Shown here: positions 34,127-46,515 of the stretch, piece after piece
Layout of the letters: each line of letters opens with the position of its first letter
Position numbering within the stretch: the first letter of the stretch is position 1
Source of the DNA: Orientallactaga sibirica
Lineage: Eukaryota; Chordata; Mammalia; Rodentia; Dipodidae
Assembly: GCA_036365145.1 (NCBI GenBank)
Contig: JAEOAD010000052.1
Location: 13,949,501-14,013,500 of the forward strand
Length of the DNA: 64,000 nucleotides
Reading direction: 5' to 3'
Notes under the pieces: generated by a model
Told to the model about the DNA's origin: nothing
Database searches by the model: none
What the model saw: only the letters and a program-made list of their open reading frames with translations
Made by a program: the position numbers and the translations under genes

Positions 34127-35725
34127 GGGTGTGGTGGCGCACGCCTTTAATCCCAGCACTCAGGAGGCAGAGGTAGGAGGATCACCGTGAGTTCGAGGTC
34201 ACCCTGAGACTACATAGTGAATTCCAGGTCAGCCTGGACTAGAGTGAAACCCTACCTCGAAAAACCAAAAAAAAAACAAAAAAAACAAAAAAAAAGAGTT
34301 TTTTTTTTTTTTGTTGTTTTGTTTTTTGTTTTTGAGTGCTGGGATTGACCTGGAATTCACTATGTAGTCTTAGGTGGCCTCAAACTCACCTGGGATTAAA
34401 GGCATGCACCACCATGCCTGGCTCACAATAGTTTTCTTTTTCTTTTCTGTTTTTCTTCTCTCTTTTTGGTTTTTCGAGGTAGGGTTTCACTCTAGTCCAG
34501 GCTGACCTGGAATTCACTATGTAGTCTCAGGGTGACCTCAAACTCATGGAGATCCTCCTACCTCTGCCTTCCAAGTGCTGGGATTAAAAGGCGTGCACCA
34601 CCATGCCCAGCTTACTTTTTTTTTTTTAAATTCTTTCTTTCTTTCTTTGAGAGAGGCGGGTGGTGGGGGGGAATGGGCATGCCAGGACCTTCAGCCATTG
34701 CAAATGAACTTCAGATGCATGTGCCACCATCTGGCTTGTGTGGGTCCTGGGGAATTGAACCTGGATCCTTTGGCTCTCAGGCATGCACCTTAATGGCTAA
34801 ACCAGTTCTCCAGCCCACAGCAATACTTTTTTTTTTTTTTTTTTGGTTTTTCAAGGTAGGGTCTCACTGTAGCCCAGGCTAACCTGGAATTTACTATATA
34901 GTCTCAGGGTGGCCTTGAACTCATGGTGATCCTCCTACCTCTGCCTCCCAAGTGCTGGGAGCAATACTTTTTATAAAGCAAGTGAAACAACTCCAACTTC
35001 AAGCTTCTAGTAAGATTTAAACTGAAGGACTGCGAAGATGGCTTAGCAGTTCAAGTTGCTTACTTGCAGCCTGGTGGCCTAGGCTCAATTCTCTAGTACC
35101 CACACAAAGTCAGACCCATAAAGCGGCATATGCATCTAGAGTGCATTTGCAGTAGCTAGAGGGCATTGCATACCCATGATCACTCACTCTCTCTCAAATA
35201 AATAAATATTTAAAATCTAAACTAAAGCTTCTTATGGTTTTTTTTAAATCCTTGGGGAAGGTGACAAATCACAAACTAGAGATCACATTGACACAGGCAG
35301 AATGTAGCACTGAGATATGTAAATGGCAATTTAATTCAGCATCAGATGACTGAATCACACATGAATCTGCACCTCAGCTCTACTCCACTGGGCTTTTTAA
35401 ATTTTTTAAATTAATTAATTTATTTGAGACAGAGAGAAGGACACACAGAGAGAGTGAGAGTGAGAATGGGCATGCCAGGGCCTCTATCAAACGAACTCCA
35501 GATACATGCGCCACTATGTGCATCTGGCTTACTTGTGACCTGGAGAATCGAACCTGGGTTCTTGGGCTTCGTAGGCAAGCACCTTAACTGCTAAGACATC
35601 TCTCCAGCCCTCCATTGGGCTTTTAGAGTCTTCCTTGATATGTAGCCCAGGCTGGTCTCAAACTCACGATTCTCTTGCCTCAGAATCCTCAAGTGCTAGG
35701 ACTACAGGTACACCACACCTGGTCT
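34127..35725. repeat. SINE cluster, SPDYA intron 3
   Basis: B1 plus 34127-34280; internally deleted B1 minus 34330-34425; B1 minus 34460-34610; T1 minus 34635-34820; B1 minus 34830-34965 ending abruptly at 'gtgctggg'; T1 plus 35028-35215; low-copy 35216-35400; T1 minus 35400-35612; old B1 minus 35625-35725. Confidence 0.75.
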
Positions 35726-36092
35726 CAACTAACTTTTATGATCTTAGAAAGTAGTTAATCTTCTTAACTCTTAGTTTCTTCATCTGTACAATAGGGAAAA
35801 CAAAAACTAAACATTTATATAAGCAATGCTATGGTCCCTGTATATAATACAGTTTTAGCTATTAGCATTAAGTTCTTTTAATTTAGCAATCATCACCAAC
35901 TTTTAACTTGGGTTCATTTTTTCCTTACATGCTGGAAAATATGCTTCATTGAGCAATGCAAACATAAATTTCTTCTATTCTTCTTAAATTTTATTATCTG
36001 TATGTGTATGTGTATAGGCATGCAGGTGCCATGATGGTGGAGGTCAGAGAACAACCTTGAAGTGTCCATATTTTACTTTCTTTGAGACATGG
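35726..36092. other. Low-copy intron
   Basis: No exon or mobile element seen, except that 35995-36060 resembles the start of a B4-like SINE ('tatgtgtataggcatgcagg'). Confidence 0.45.
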
Positions 36093-36186
36093 ACTCTTCT
36101 TTCCTTCCTTCCCTCCCTCCTCCTTCCCTCCCTTCCTTTCTCTTCTTTCTTCCTTCCTTCCTTCTTTCCTTTCCTTTCTCTTTCTT

Positions 36187-36219
<33 letters not shown>

Positions 36220-36233
36220 CTTTTTTTTTTTTT
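36093..36233. repeat. Pyrimidine tract, CCTT/CTTT repeats
   Basis: About 140 bases of almost pure C/T on + (one or two interruptions) made of CCTT, CCCT and CTTT units, grading into the T-run of a B1 at 36235. On - it produces spurious Lys/Arg/Glu-rich frames. Mirror-repeat-like tracts of this type can adopt triplex (H-DNA). Confidence 0.95.
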
Positions 36234-36234
36234 T

Positions 36235-37910
36235 TCAAGATAGGGTCTTACTCTAGCCCAGGCTGACCTGGAATTCACTATATAGTCTCAGGTTGGCCTT
36301 GAACTCACAGTGATCCTCCTACTTCTGCCTCCTGAGAACTGGGATTAAAGGTGTGCACCACCACACCTGGCTGAGACATGGACTTTTGCTGCTGCAAACA
36401 AGCTTTGGATTCTCTTGTGTTCTGCCTCCCACTGTCATAGGCCCTGGGATCAGATACATGTACCACTTTGCAGCTGACCTTATGTGGATGCTAAAATCGG
36501 AACCTAGGTGCTCAAGAGACGGCTTAGCGTTTAAGGCACTTGCCTGCATAAGGACCCAGGTTCCATTCCCCAATACCCACATAAGTCAGATGCACAAGGT
36601 GGCACATGCATCTGGAGTTCATTTGCAGTGGCCAGAGGCCCTGGAGTGCCCATTCTCTTTCTGTGTGTGTGTGTGTGCCTCTCTTTCTCTTCTCAAATAA
36701 ACAAATAAAATTTGAACCTAAACTGGCAGGCTTTTCAAGAGCTTTTAACACCCAGCCCAGGCTGACCTGAAATTCACTATGCAGTCTTAGGCTGACCTCA
36801 AACTGATAGTAATCCTTTGCCCGTAAGTGCTGGGATTAAAGGCATATGCCACCATGCCCAGTCCAGCCCAGCCTAGCCCAACCCTCTTGTTATTTAATAA
36901 ATCTGCTTCTGAACTAAATAGAATTTGAGTAAATTAAAAAAAGATTTTAATATTTTTTAGCTGGATGTGGTGGCACATGCCTTTAATCCCAGCTCTCAGA
37001 AGGCAGAGGTAGGAGGATCACCATGAGTTCGAGGCCACCCAGCGACTCCATAGTGAATTCCAGGTCAGCCTGGACTAGAGTAAAACTCTGCCTCAAAAAA
37101 AAAAAAAAAAATTCATTATTTATTTATTTGAGAGACAGAGAAGCAGATAGAGAATGGGCATGCCAGGACCTTCAGCCACCACAAATAAACTCCAGATGCA
37201 TGCACTTCCATGTGCATCTGGCTTATGTGGATACTGGGGAATCAAACCTGGGTCCTTAGGCTTTGGCAAGCAAGTGCCCTTAACCTCTAAGACATCTCTC
37301 CAGCCCAAGTAAACTTGTTTAGTTTTATTTGTTTGTTTGCAAAGAGAGTGAGAGGAGAGAGAATGGGTGCGCAAGTGTGCCACTGTGTGCATTTAGCTTT
37401 ACTTGGGTGCTGGGGAGTCAAACCTGGGCCATCAGGCTTTGCATGCAACCACCTTTAATCACTGAGCATCTCTCCAGTTTCAAAATTTATTCATCACTGC
37501 TGACAGCTATTATCACACTCAAATGTTTTTTAAATGATTTTTTTCTCTTAAAATATTTTTATTTATTTATTTATTTGCAAGAAGAGAGAGAGAAAGAGAG
37601 ACAGGGAGAGAGAATGGGCACACCAGGGCCTCTTGCCACTGCCAACTCCAGATGCACCTGCCAGTTTGTACATCTAGCTTACATAGTGCTGGGGAATTGA
37701 ACTCACACCATCAGTTTTGCAAGCAAGCACCTTTAATCACTAAGCCATCTTACCAGCCCCAAATATTTTTTTTTCCTTCAAGGTAGGGTCTTGCCCAGGC
37801 AGATCCTAGAATTCCCTAATGTAGTCTCAGGTTGGCTTTGAACTCATGGCAATCTTACCTGTGTCTCTGAAATGCTGGGATTAAAGGCATGCACCACCAC
37901 ACCTGGGTCC
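36235..37910. repeat. SINE cluster, SPDYA intron 3
   Basis: B1 minus 36235-36372; diverged SINE-like piece 36373-36498; T1 plus 36500-36710 with a TG stretch; B1 minus 36750-36870; B1 plus 36955-37105; T1 minus 37112-37308; T1 minus fragment 37330-37480; T1 minus 37555-37760; B1 minus 37770-37910. Confidence 0.75.
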
Positions 37911-37961
37911 CCAATTTCTTTTTTAAATAGAGTTCCCTAGTTTAAAATCACATACATATGG

Positions 37962-38225
37962 GCTGGGAGATAGCTCAGTAGTAAAGCACTTGCTGTGCAA
38001 GCACGAGGACCAAGTTTGGATCCCCTGTACCTACATCAATGGCTGGTGGATGTGGCAGTCCACCAGTAATTCCAGTACTTGGGAAGTACAGGATCCTAGG
38101 GTCTAGCTGGTTGGCTGAATCTGTGAGTTTGGGTTGAAACTGAGAGACCTGCCTCAGTAACTTAAGTGGAGAGTAATGGAGGAGGACACCTGATGTCAAC
38201 CACCTGGCTAGGAGACTGGCTCAGG
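37962..38225 (+). repeat. B3-like SINE
   Basis: 'gggctgggagatagctcagt', 'cacttgctgtgcaagcacgagg', then near the end 'gagagacctgcctca' and 'ggaggacacctgatgtc', which match the rodent B3 family as I know it. It supports placement among mouse-related rodents. Confidence 0.65.
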
Positions 38226-38319
38226 AAGGCTGATTCACAGTAAGGAGATGGGAGGAATATCCCCTTAATGAGATAACGTATGCATACCCCAGAAGCCAAA
38301 TGTTTTTATGTTTGGTTTG

Positions 38320-39228
38320 TTTGTTTTTTGCAGAGAGACACAGAGAGAGACAGAGAGAGAAGGAGAGGGAGAGGGAGACAGAGAATGGGTGCGCCAGCAG
38401 CCTCTCAGCCTCTGGGAATGAAATCCATATGTGTGCACCCCCTTGTGGGCAAGTTTGGCATTGCGCCCTTGTGTCACTTTGCATCTGGCTAAACGTGGGA
38501 CCTGGAGATTGGAACTGACATTCTTAGGATTAGCAGGCAGGTGGCTTAACCACTAAGCCATCTCTCCAGCCCCAAACTTTTGATGTTGTTGCTTACAGAC
38601 CTTCATTGCTAAGCCTGTCTGCTTTTCTAAATTCTAACTCAAAAAGTAAACCTTGAATCCCAGCACTCAGGAGGCAGAGGTGGGAGGATCACCATGAGTT
38701 CGAGGCCAGCCTGAGACTACATAGTGAATTCCAGGTCAGTCTGAGCTAGAGTGACACCCTACCTCACAAAACAAAACAAACAAAAATTCTTTTGTGTTAC
38801 TTTGTCTTTTTTTTTTTTTTTTTTTTTTTTTTGGTGCTAGGAATAGAATACAGGGCTTCATGCATGCTGGAGAAGTGTTCTGCCATTGAGGTACGTCCTT
38901 TTCCTTCCCTTCCCCTCTCCTTCCTTCATTTTTCTTTTCTTTCCCTTTTCCTTCCCTCCCCTTGCATAACACTTTTTTTTTTTTTTTTTTTTTTTTTTTG
39001 GAGAGAGACAGAGAGAAAGGGAGAGGAATACAGATAGAGATGGGTGTGCCAGCAGCCTCTCAGCTGCTGCAAATGAAATCCAGATGTGTGTGCTCTCTTG
39101 TGGTCAAGTGCAGCATTGCACCCTTGCATCACTTTGCATCTGGTTAAACGTGGGACCTGGAGATTGGAACCAGCGTTCTTAGGCTTAGGAGGCAGGCACC
39201 TTAACTGCTAAGCCATCTCTCCAGCCCC
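38320..39228. repeat. T2, B1, ID-like and T2 SINEs
   Basis: T2 minus 38320-38575; B1 plus 38650-38790 lacking its first about 20 bases; T-run 38808-38832 with ID-like minus 38833-38905; CT-rich tract 38900-38960; T2 minus 38975-39228, ending 85 bases from the exon 3 donor. Confidence 0.8.
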
Positions 39229-39312
39229 TTGCACAACATTTTTAACTGCTTCTGTTTTATTAAAAATTATATATAAGTAACACAAAAATCATTTAGTAGG
39301 AAGCATACTTAC

Positions 39313-39398
39313 AGAGCAATAAAGAAATTTATCCTGGTATGTTCATTTATAGTAAATTTAGCTCTCTTGAAATAAACAAATGTCATAGCCAAAAGATA
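39313..39398 (-). CDS. Spdya: SPDYA coding exon 3 (RINGO box)
   Basis: Acceptor TTTTTCTTATAG, donor CTCT|GTAAGT, residues 98-125 plus two bases. It reads YLLAMTFVYFKRAKFTINEH, then TRINFFIA, and the trailing CT plus the next G make Leu. This is the helical YLLAMTFVYFKRA block of the Speedy box, part of the CDK-binding surface. One Ser-to-Asn change relative to human as remembered. Confidence 0.95.
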
Positions 39399-39639
39399 CT
39401 ATAAGAAAAAGTTAAAAATTAATATTAATGTTAGCTTTCATAAATACAACTCCCATAAGTAGCTGATTTTAAACTTCTCTGATAAATAAATGAAAACAAT
39501 ATGGCATTATTTTTATCCTTATACAATCACTTGAGTACTTATTTTTGGTTTCCTGAAATCCATGTGATACTGTGAAAAATATTTCTTGACAATTTATTAT
39601 ATTTAGCTAAAGAGATTTCTAAATTTTATTATAGATGAT

Positions 39640-41138
39640 AGTTTTGGGTTTTTTTTCAAGGTAGGGTCTCACTTTAGCTCAGGCTGACCTGGAACTCATT
39701 CTATAGTTCTAGGTTGGTCTCAAACTCATAGCAATTCTTCTACCTCTGCCTGCCAAGTGCTGGGATTAGAGACATGTGCCACCACACCCAGCAGATGATC
39801 ATTTCTTTTTTGTTTTTCAAGGTAAGGCTCTTGCTCTAGCACAGGCTGACCTGGAATTCACTATGTAGTCTCAGGGTGGCCTCACACTCATAACAATCCT
39901 ACCTCTGCCTCCCCAGTGCTGGGATTAAAAGCGTGTACCACCATGCCCAACTTCACATGATAATTTTTTAATGAAGCTTAGATTTCAAATCTATAGCTGG
40001 AGAGATGGCTTAGCAGTTAAGGCGCTTGCCTGTGAAGCCTAGGATTCATGTTTGACTCTGCAGGTGTCCCACATAAGCCAGTCGCACAAAGTGACGCAAG
40101 TGCACAAAGTGGTACACTAGTTCAACTGCAGTCGCTGGAGGCCCTGGTGTGCCAATTCTCTCTCTCTCTCATAAAAAAAGAGCCATGCTGGGCATGGTGG
40201 TGCATGTCTTTAATCCCAGCACTTGGGAGGCAGAGGTGGGAAGATCGCTGTGAGCTTAAGGCCATCCTGAGACTACACAGTGAATTCCAAGTCAACCTGA
40301 GCTAGAGGAAATCCTACCTTGAAAATCCAAAAAGAAAAGGGTGGAAAAAAAAACAACAGGTCAGTCTGTTGGGCTTGCCTCAAAAAATTTTTTTCAAACC
40401 TATATACAAGTAGAAACGATAGTGACATAACAATACTTCCTTTACCTAGACTCACCAATTGTTACTATTTTGATGCATTAAAAACATCTCTATTTGTGTA
40501 CATGTATAATTCCTTTTCTCTGAACTCCTTTAGTTATATCCATAGTCATTTATTTTTTTCTTTTTAAGTGCTAGGGATTAAACCCAGGGCCTTGTGCATG
40601 CTAAGCACATACTCTTAGCCACTGAACTATACCCTTCACTCTCGTATTTACCTTTTTTAAATTTTTTATTAATTATTTGAGAAAGTGAGAAAGATAGAGA
40701 GAATGGACACACCAGGACCTCTAGCCACTGCAAACGAACTCCAGACACATGCACCACCTTGTGTATCTGCCTTTATGTGAGTACTGGGGAACTGAACCTG
40801 GGTCCTTTGGCTTTGCTGGCAAGTACCTTACCCACTGAGCCATTTCGCCAGCCCAAAAATGGCTTCTAAATGACTTCAGAAATTATAATAGTATAGTTCA
40901 ATTTTCTTTTTAAAAATATTTTATTTATTTGAGCGAGAGAAAGAGGCAGAGAGAGAGAGAGAGAGAGAGGGAGGGAGGGAGAGAGAATGGGCGCACCAGG
41001 GCCTCCAGGCACTGCAAATGAACTCCAGACTCATGCGCCACCTTGTGCATCTGGCTTACGTGGATCCTGGGGAATCAAACCAGGATCCTTTGGCTTTGCA
41101 GGCAAACGCCTTAACCACTAAGCCATCTTTCCAGCCTG
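39640..41138. repeat. SINE cluster, SPDYA intron 2
   Basis: B1 minus 39640-39795 and 39810-39955; T1C plus 39993-40180, its linker holding B1 plus 40190-40330, with the T1C tail at 40360-40388; ID-like minus 40565-40640; T1 minus 40650-40855; T1 minus 40910-41138. Low-copy pieces: 39399-39640 and 40390-40560. Confidence 0.8.
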
Positions 41139-41525
41139 CATAGTTCAATTTTCATGGAGAAAACACATTTCAAATGTATTATTAGAAAGATACGTGGTTA
41201 GCCTGTTATTGGAACATAGGCCAGGATCTGACTGTTCAAGTTAGAAACAAGTCATAATATTAATGCACTATATTCTCTTTCATACTTACGTATTCCGTGG
41301 TCACAGGAACCGACAAGATGATGCCAAGTTTTCCCTTCTTGAAATACTGTTAAGCTACATAGTGCTGGTTAGTTACTTTTCAAATACTGCCCCCTGCTGT
41401 TCATCAACTTTAATGCACTTAACCTGTACCGTTTACCACAACTTCACAGACACTGGGTATTTGACATAGCATTCCTGTTAATTTAAAAAGTGTTAATAAC
41501 ACTGTGATTATATTTCAGAAATATA
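41139..41525. other. Low-copy island in SPDYA intron 2
   Basis: No SINE. On - there is a consensus-like donor (ATAC|GTAAGTATG, GT at 41286-41287) after a short open stretch, but no acceptor or conserved peptide I trust. Confidence 0.4.
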
Positions 41526-41529
41526 TACA

Positions 41530-42885
41530 GAGTTTTTTCAAGGCAGGTTCTCACTTTAGCCTAGGCTGACCTGGAACCCACTCTATACAGTCCCAGGCTG
41601 GCCCTGAACTCACAGTGATCCTCCTACCTCTGCCTCCTGAAGGTGTGCATCATCATGCCTGGCTAGAAGACTATCTTTTAAAAATATATGGCCAAGCATG
41701 GTGGCACACGCCTTTAATCCCAGCACTTGGGAGGCAGAGGTAGGAGAATCACCATGAGTTTGAGGCCACCCTGAGACTACATAGTGAATTCCAGGTCAGC
41801 CTGTACTAGAACGAAACTCTACCTCAAAAAACCAAACCAGGGGGCTGGAGAGATGGCTTAGCAGTTAAACGCTTGCCTAAGAAGCCTAAGGACCCCGGTT
41901 CAAGGCTCGATTCTCCAGGACCCACATAAGCCAGATGCACAAGGGGGTGCACGCATCTGGAGTTCGTTTGCAGTGGATGGAGGCCCTGGTGCACCCATTC
42001 TCTCTCTCTCTCTCTACCTGCCTATTTCTGTATCTCTCTCTCTCTCAAATAAATAAATAAATAATAAAATATTAAAAAAAAACCAACCCCCCCAAAAATT
42101 ATAAAAAGCCAGGCATCGTGGCACACGCCTTTAATCCCAGTACTTGGGAGGCAGAGGTAGGAGGATCACTGTGAGCTTGGGGCCAACCTGAGATTACATA
42201 GTGAATTCCAGGTCATATGGGGCTAGAGTGAGACCCTACCTTGAAAAAAAATCATAAGGTATTTATGATAAAAGGTTAAGATGCCTGGGATTTGCCTCAA
42301 AATAATCCAGTCTCTTGGGGAGAAGGGTTAAAGGACACAAAAATGGTCATGAGGTGATGATACCTACTTGAGAAGCACATAAAGGGCTTTTGTCTTACTA
42401 TAATTTGTGTAGATTTTCTAAAATATTTCAAAAATTAAAATTAAAAAAAACTCTCTGGGGCTGGAGAGATGGCTTAGTGATTAAGGCACTTGCCTAAAAA
42501 GCCAAAGGACCCAGGTTCAGTTCCCCAGGACCCACGTAAGCTAGATGCACAAGGTGGCACATGCATCTGGAGTTTGTTTGCAGCAGCTAGTGATCCTGGC
42601 ATGCCCATTCTCCCTCCCTCCTTCTTGCTCTGCCTCTTCCTCTCTCTCTCTCAGAATAATAAATAAAATATTTTTTTAAAAATTTCTGGGGCTGAAGAGA
42701 TGGCTCAGCAGTTAAGGTGCTTGCCTGAAAACTTAAGGACCTAGGTTTGATTCCCCAGAACCGACTTAAAGCCAGATGCACAAGGTAGTGCATGCATCTG
42801 GAGTTCATTTGTAGTGGCTGGAGACCCAGGCATGCCCATTCTCTCTAACTTCCTCTCTCTCTCCAATAAATAAAAAAGTTTAAAA
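41530..42885. repeat. SINE cluster, SPDYA intron 2
   Basis: B1 minus 41530-41665; B1 plus 41690-41840; T1 plus 41843-42085; B1 plus 42105-42250; low-copy 42251-42450; T1 plus 42455-42680; T1 plus 42688-42885. Confidence 0.82.
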
Positions 42886-44784
42886 ATCTCTTATCATATT
42901 CAGCATTCAAAATATTCAAAATAAAATATTCACTTCAGTACTAACTTAATACTAACCTAAGATAACCTTCCATTCACTTTCCTGCTGCGAAGTTATGCTG
43001 AACTTTCTACATAACTGCCCCATCTTAAATGGTATCCACAAAAGTGAGACAGGGGCTGGAGAGATGGCTTAGCGGTTAAGGCACCTGCCTCCTAAGCCTA
43101 AGAACACTGGTTCCAATCTCCAGCGGTTCCAATCTCTAGGTCCCACGTTTAGCCAGATGCAGTGACGCAAGGGTGCAATGCTGCACTTGACCACAAGGGG
43201 GCGCACGCATCTGGATTTCGTTCACAGCAGCTGAGAGACTGTGCCCATCTCTGTCTCCCTCTCCCTCTGTCTCTATGTCTCTCTCTAAAAATAAATAAAA
43301 ATTTTAAAAAGTGAGACAGTAACTGTTCAGCTGATTCAAAGCATCGAAACAAATGAAATAAATGTGTGCCTATAATAAACAATGGAAAATCACTATTCCA
43401 ATAAATTAGACATTCTGTGAAATTGTGATACTTAAATAGAGAACACATTAGACTAATTTTACCCTGTAAGGTTATTGTTTGGAAGAGGGAAGATGGGAGG
43501 GTAATGGGGGAATGAAGAAGAACAAAGCATAATATATGGAAATGTCACAGTGAAGCCCATTTCTTTGTATGCTATCCAAAAAGAATATAGGCTCTCTGTT
43601 TTATAGAATGGTTCTCAGTTTTTCAGATGGTCCACACAGTATGCTCTGCGATGGCTGCTGGCTGTTATCCAACAGTGAGAAGGCCAACATTAAAATTGAG
43701 ATTTTATATAAGCTTAACGGTAATTTTGTGTCTACTAAGTATGATAAAAATAGAGTTTATGTGCTGGGGAGATGACTAAGTGGTGAAGGGTGCTTGCTAG
43801 CAAGGCTTGCTGGCCCAGCTTTGATTCAGATGCACAAAGTGGCACATGTATCTGAAGTTCGTTTGCAGTGGCAAGAGGCCCTGGTGTGCCCTTGATTGCT
43901 CTTACTCTTTCTCAAATAAATAATATTTTTTAAAAATAGAGTTTAAAGAAGGGCTGGAGAGATGGCTTAGTGGTTAAGGCATATGCCTGTGAAGCCTAAG
44001 GGCCCCCAGTTCGATTCTCCAGGTCCCATGTAAGCCAGATGCACATGGTGGCACATGCGTCTGGAGCTCATTTGCAGTGGCTAGACACCCTGGCACACCC
44101 ATTCTCACTCTCTCTCCCTCTGTCTCAAATAAACAAATAAATAGTCTAAAAAATTGAGTTTAAAGAGGATTATTGGGATGTTTTGTCTGAATTATTTACA
44201 AAATACTTAAATGTATGAGACTGCCTTAACAGAGTGAGTCTCAGAATATTTTTAAACACACTGATAAAATGTAGTAATTCTGATCAAAATTTATCAAAAT
44301 TGAGTCTAGTCAAGCAGAACTCAGGAGGTTGAGGCTGGATTTTAAATCTGAGGTAAACCTGAGCCATATAGTGAAAATGTGTTTCAAAAAACATATTAAG
44401 TCTATGTTGATTCTTGTTTTCAATCAAATACATATGGATTTAAGGTTATTTATATATAATTAACAATATTTACTAAAATCTATGCTCTATGTTTTCAGCT
44501 TTGAAGAAGCAATGTAGGCTGTTTTCCTGACCCACTTTAGTTACTAAGACAGAAAGCTGGGCATGGTGGCGCATGCCTTTAATCCTAGCACTTAGGAGGC
44601 AGAATTAGGAGGATTGCTGTGAGTTCAAGTCCAGCCTAGGTCTACAGGATGAGTTCCAGGTCAGCCTGGGCTAGAGTGGGACCCTAACTTGAAAAAAGGA
44701 GAACATTCTTGTAGGATCCCATAGTTCCTATGGTCTACTGACATAATAATGATTGGTTAATGACCACACCAGTACCAGATTTAC
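42886..44784. repeat. T2, T1 and B1 SINEs with low-copy spacers
   Basis: T2 plus 43050-43310; low-copy 43311-43755; T1 plus 43760-43935; T1 plus 43950-44150; low-copy 44151-44540 with a decayed B1 at about 44310-44395; B1 plus 44550-44700. Confidence 0.75.
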
Positions 44785-44843
44785 CTTGTCTGCAATTTTA
44801 CAGCAGCAGTCCATCCACAGGAAATCTTGAATTAAATCATCAT
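44785..44843 (-). CDS. Spdya: SPDYA coding exon 2 (start of RINGO box)
   Basis: Acceptor TTTTGTTGTAG, donor CAAG|GTAA, 59 bases, residues 78-97 with the first base taken from exon 1. It reads DDDLIQDFLWMDCCCKIADK. The Asp of WMDCCC (residue 89 here) corresponds to human D90, which, as I recall, is reported to be needed for CDK2 binding. All residues are preserved. Confidence 0.95.
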
Positions 44844-45619
44844 CTACAACAAAAGACAGCTGTGACTTATCTTTAAAAGAGGCAATGTTTCCCTCGGAAG
44901 AAATAATTTCTGTATGAGAAGACTATAAGTGATATCTAGAAATCAAACATTTTGCTTGGTCCAGTGTTGTCTAAGGGATAGTTGTTGGTGTTTTAGTGTG
45001 TTCACTATTATAAGCACTGTAGCCATGAACTCATAGTGATCTTACTTTCCTACGTCAGCATGTGCTATTGTACTCTTTAAGTTTTCCTTTCTTTACATCT
45101 TACCCAACTTGCCTCCATGCACCAGTCCTTCCTCTCTAGACAAGAAAGACTGCTACATGCAGCTAACAGACTGTGGTGTCTGACTTATTCTCACAAATGC
45201 TTATCAGAACCCATCAACACCTTATTCTAACCTGTCTACTGTACCTCCAAATAACCTCTAAAGTTTCTGCCTTCCTGCTTTTTAAAAAATGCAACAGTCT
45301 CGTGTACTAAATAAATTCAAACTTAATTTCGTTGTCTGAGGATGGTGATAAAATATTCCTAATTTTTAACAGTATTACCAAAATATGAGACTAACATTCT
45401 TTTAGGTTTTAGCTGTGAAGGTTCTGGAAAACCCCTCAGACTTTGAGTCTATATGGACTATTTACTTTAGGTCACTCAGAGCTCATACTAGCTGGGCGTG
45501 GTGGCGCATGCCTTTAATCCCAGCACTTGGGAGGCAGAGGTAGGAGGATCACCATGAGTTTTAGACCAATTTGGGACTACAGTTTTCCAGGTCAGCCTGG
45601 TCTAGAGTAAGACCCTACC

Positions 45620-45651
<32 letters not shown>

Positions 45652-46265
45652 CACCCCACACTCATACTAGTCTGAATTGCTCAAAGTATATACCTGACAC
45701 TTGGATTTAAATAGTCTAGAAGGTTACGTGAATCTCAATTTTTAATTCATAAGCAAGCAAAACAAAAACACAGATTTTTTTTTTTTTTTTGGGGTTCTGA
45801 GGTAGGGTCTTACTCTAGTTCAGGCTGACCTGGAAATCACTATGTAGTCTCAGGGTGACCTCTAACTCATGGTGGTCCTCCTACCTCTGCCTCCTGAGTG
45901 CTGGGATTAAAGGTGGGCGCCACCATGCCTGGCTTTTGTTTTGCTTTGTTTTTGAGGCAGGATCTCGCTCTAGCTCAGGCTGACCTGGAATTCACTATAT
46001 ATTCTTCAGGATGGCCTTGAACTCACGGAGACCCTCCTACCTCTGCTTCTTGAACGCTGGGATTAAAGGAGTGTGCCACCACACCCGGCTAAAAACAGAA
46101 TTTTAAAAGAGGGAAAACAAAAACTTTTGGTTGGGGGGAAATTGACACAGAAAATAAGATCCTCTTTGATCATTTTCATAGTGATCTTACATTTCATACA
46201 TCATTTCATAATGATGCTTACATCCTAATTTTAAGTACTTCATAATTGTATTATCTTAAACCTAC
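44844..46265. other. SPDYA intron 1: low-copy DNA and three B1
   Basis: 44850-45480 is a 630-bp low-copy stretch with no exon seen. B1 plus 45490-45650 carries a CAAAA repeat tail. B1 minus 45770-45935 and 45940-46092 are adjacent. Confidence 0.65.
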
Positions 46266-46497
46266 CAAATAATTTAAAGAAAGCAGTCATTTCTTGACGC
46301 TGTATAACTAGACAAGGTCCTTTTGGACGTTTTGATTTGTTGTTTTGTGCATTTCTGTCAGATGCTTGCCAGCTATCATTACAAACGGGACGCTTCAGGT
46401 TAATGGGTTTTCTAGGCTGATGTGATCTATTAGAACCTGACTTTACATGAACAGTGACAGTAGGTGGTGTCTCACAACACAGTTGATTGTGCCGCAT
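46266..46497 (-). CDS. Spdya: SPDYA coding exon 1 with start codon
   Basis: The ATG at 46497-46495 starts MRHNQLCCETPPTVTVHVKS, the same start as human SPDYA. Acceptor ATCTCTACAG places the exon edge at 46515, leaving 18 bases of 5' UTR. The donor is TTTG|GTAGG at 46266. The 77 codons hold a basic tail (SNRSHQPRKPINLKRP, NNKSKRPKGP) and then CLVIQRQEMTAFFKLF, where the Speedy box begins. An upstream in-frame ATG at 46536 lies in the intron and is not used. One Asn fewer than human as remembered. Confidence 0.95.
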
Positions 46498-46515
46498 TTT
46501 GATTTCCCAGGATTC

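Noticed and set aside
35994..36278. Lys/Glu/Arg-rich frames
   Set aside because: Translation of the CCTT/CTTT repeat, not a protein.
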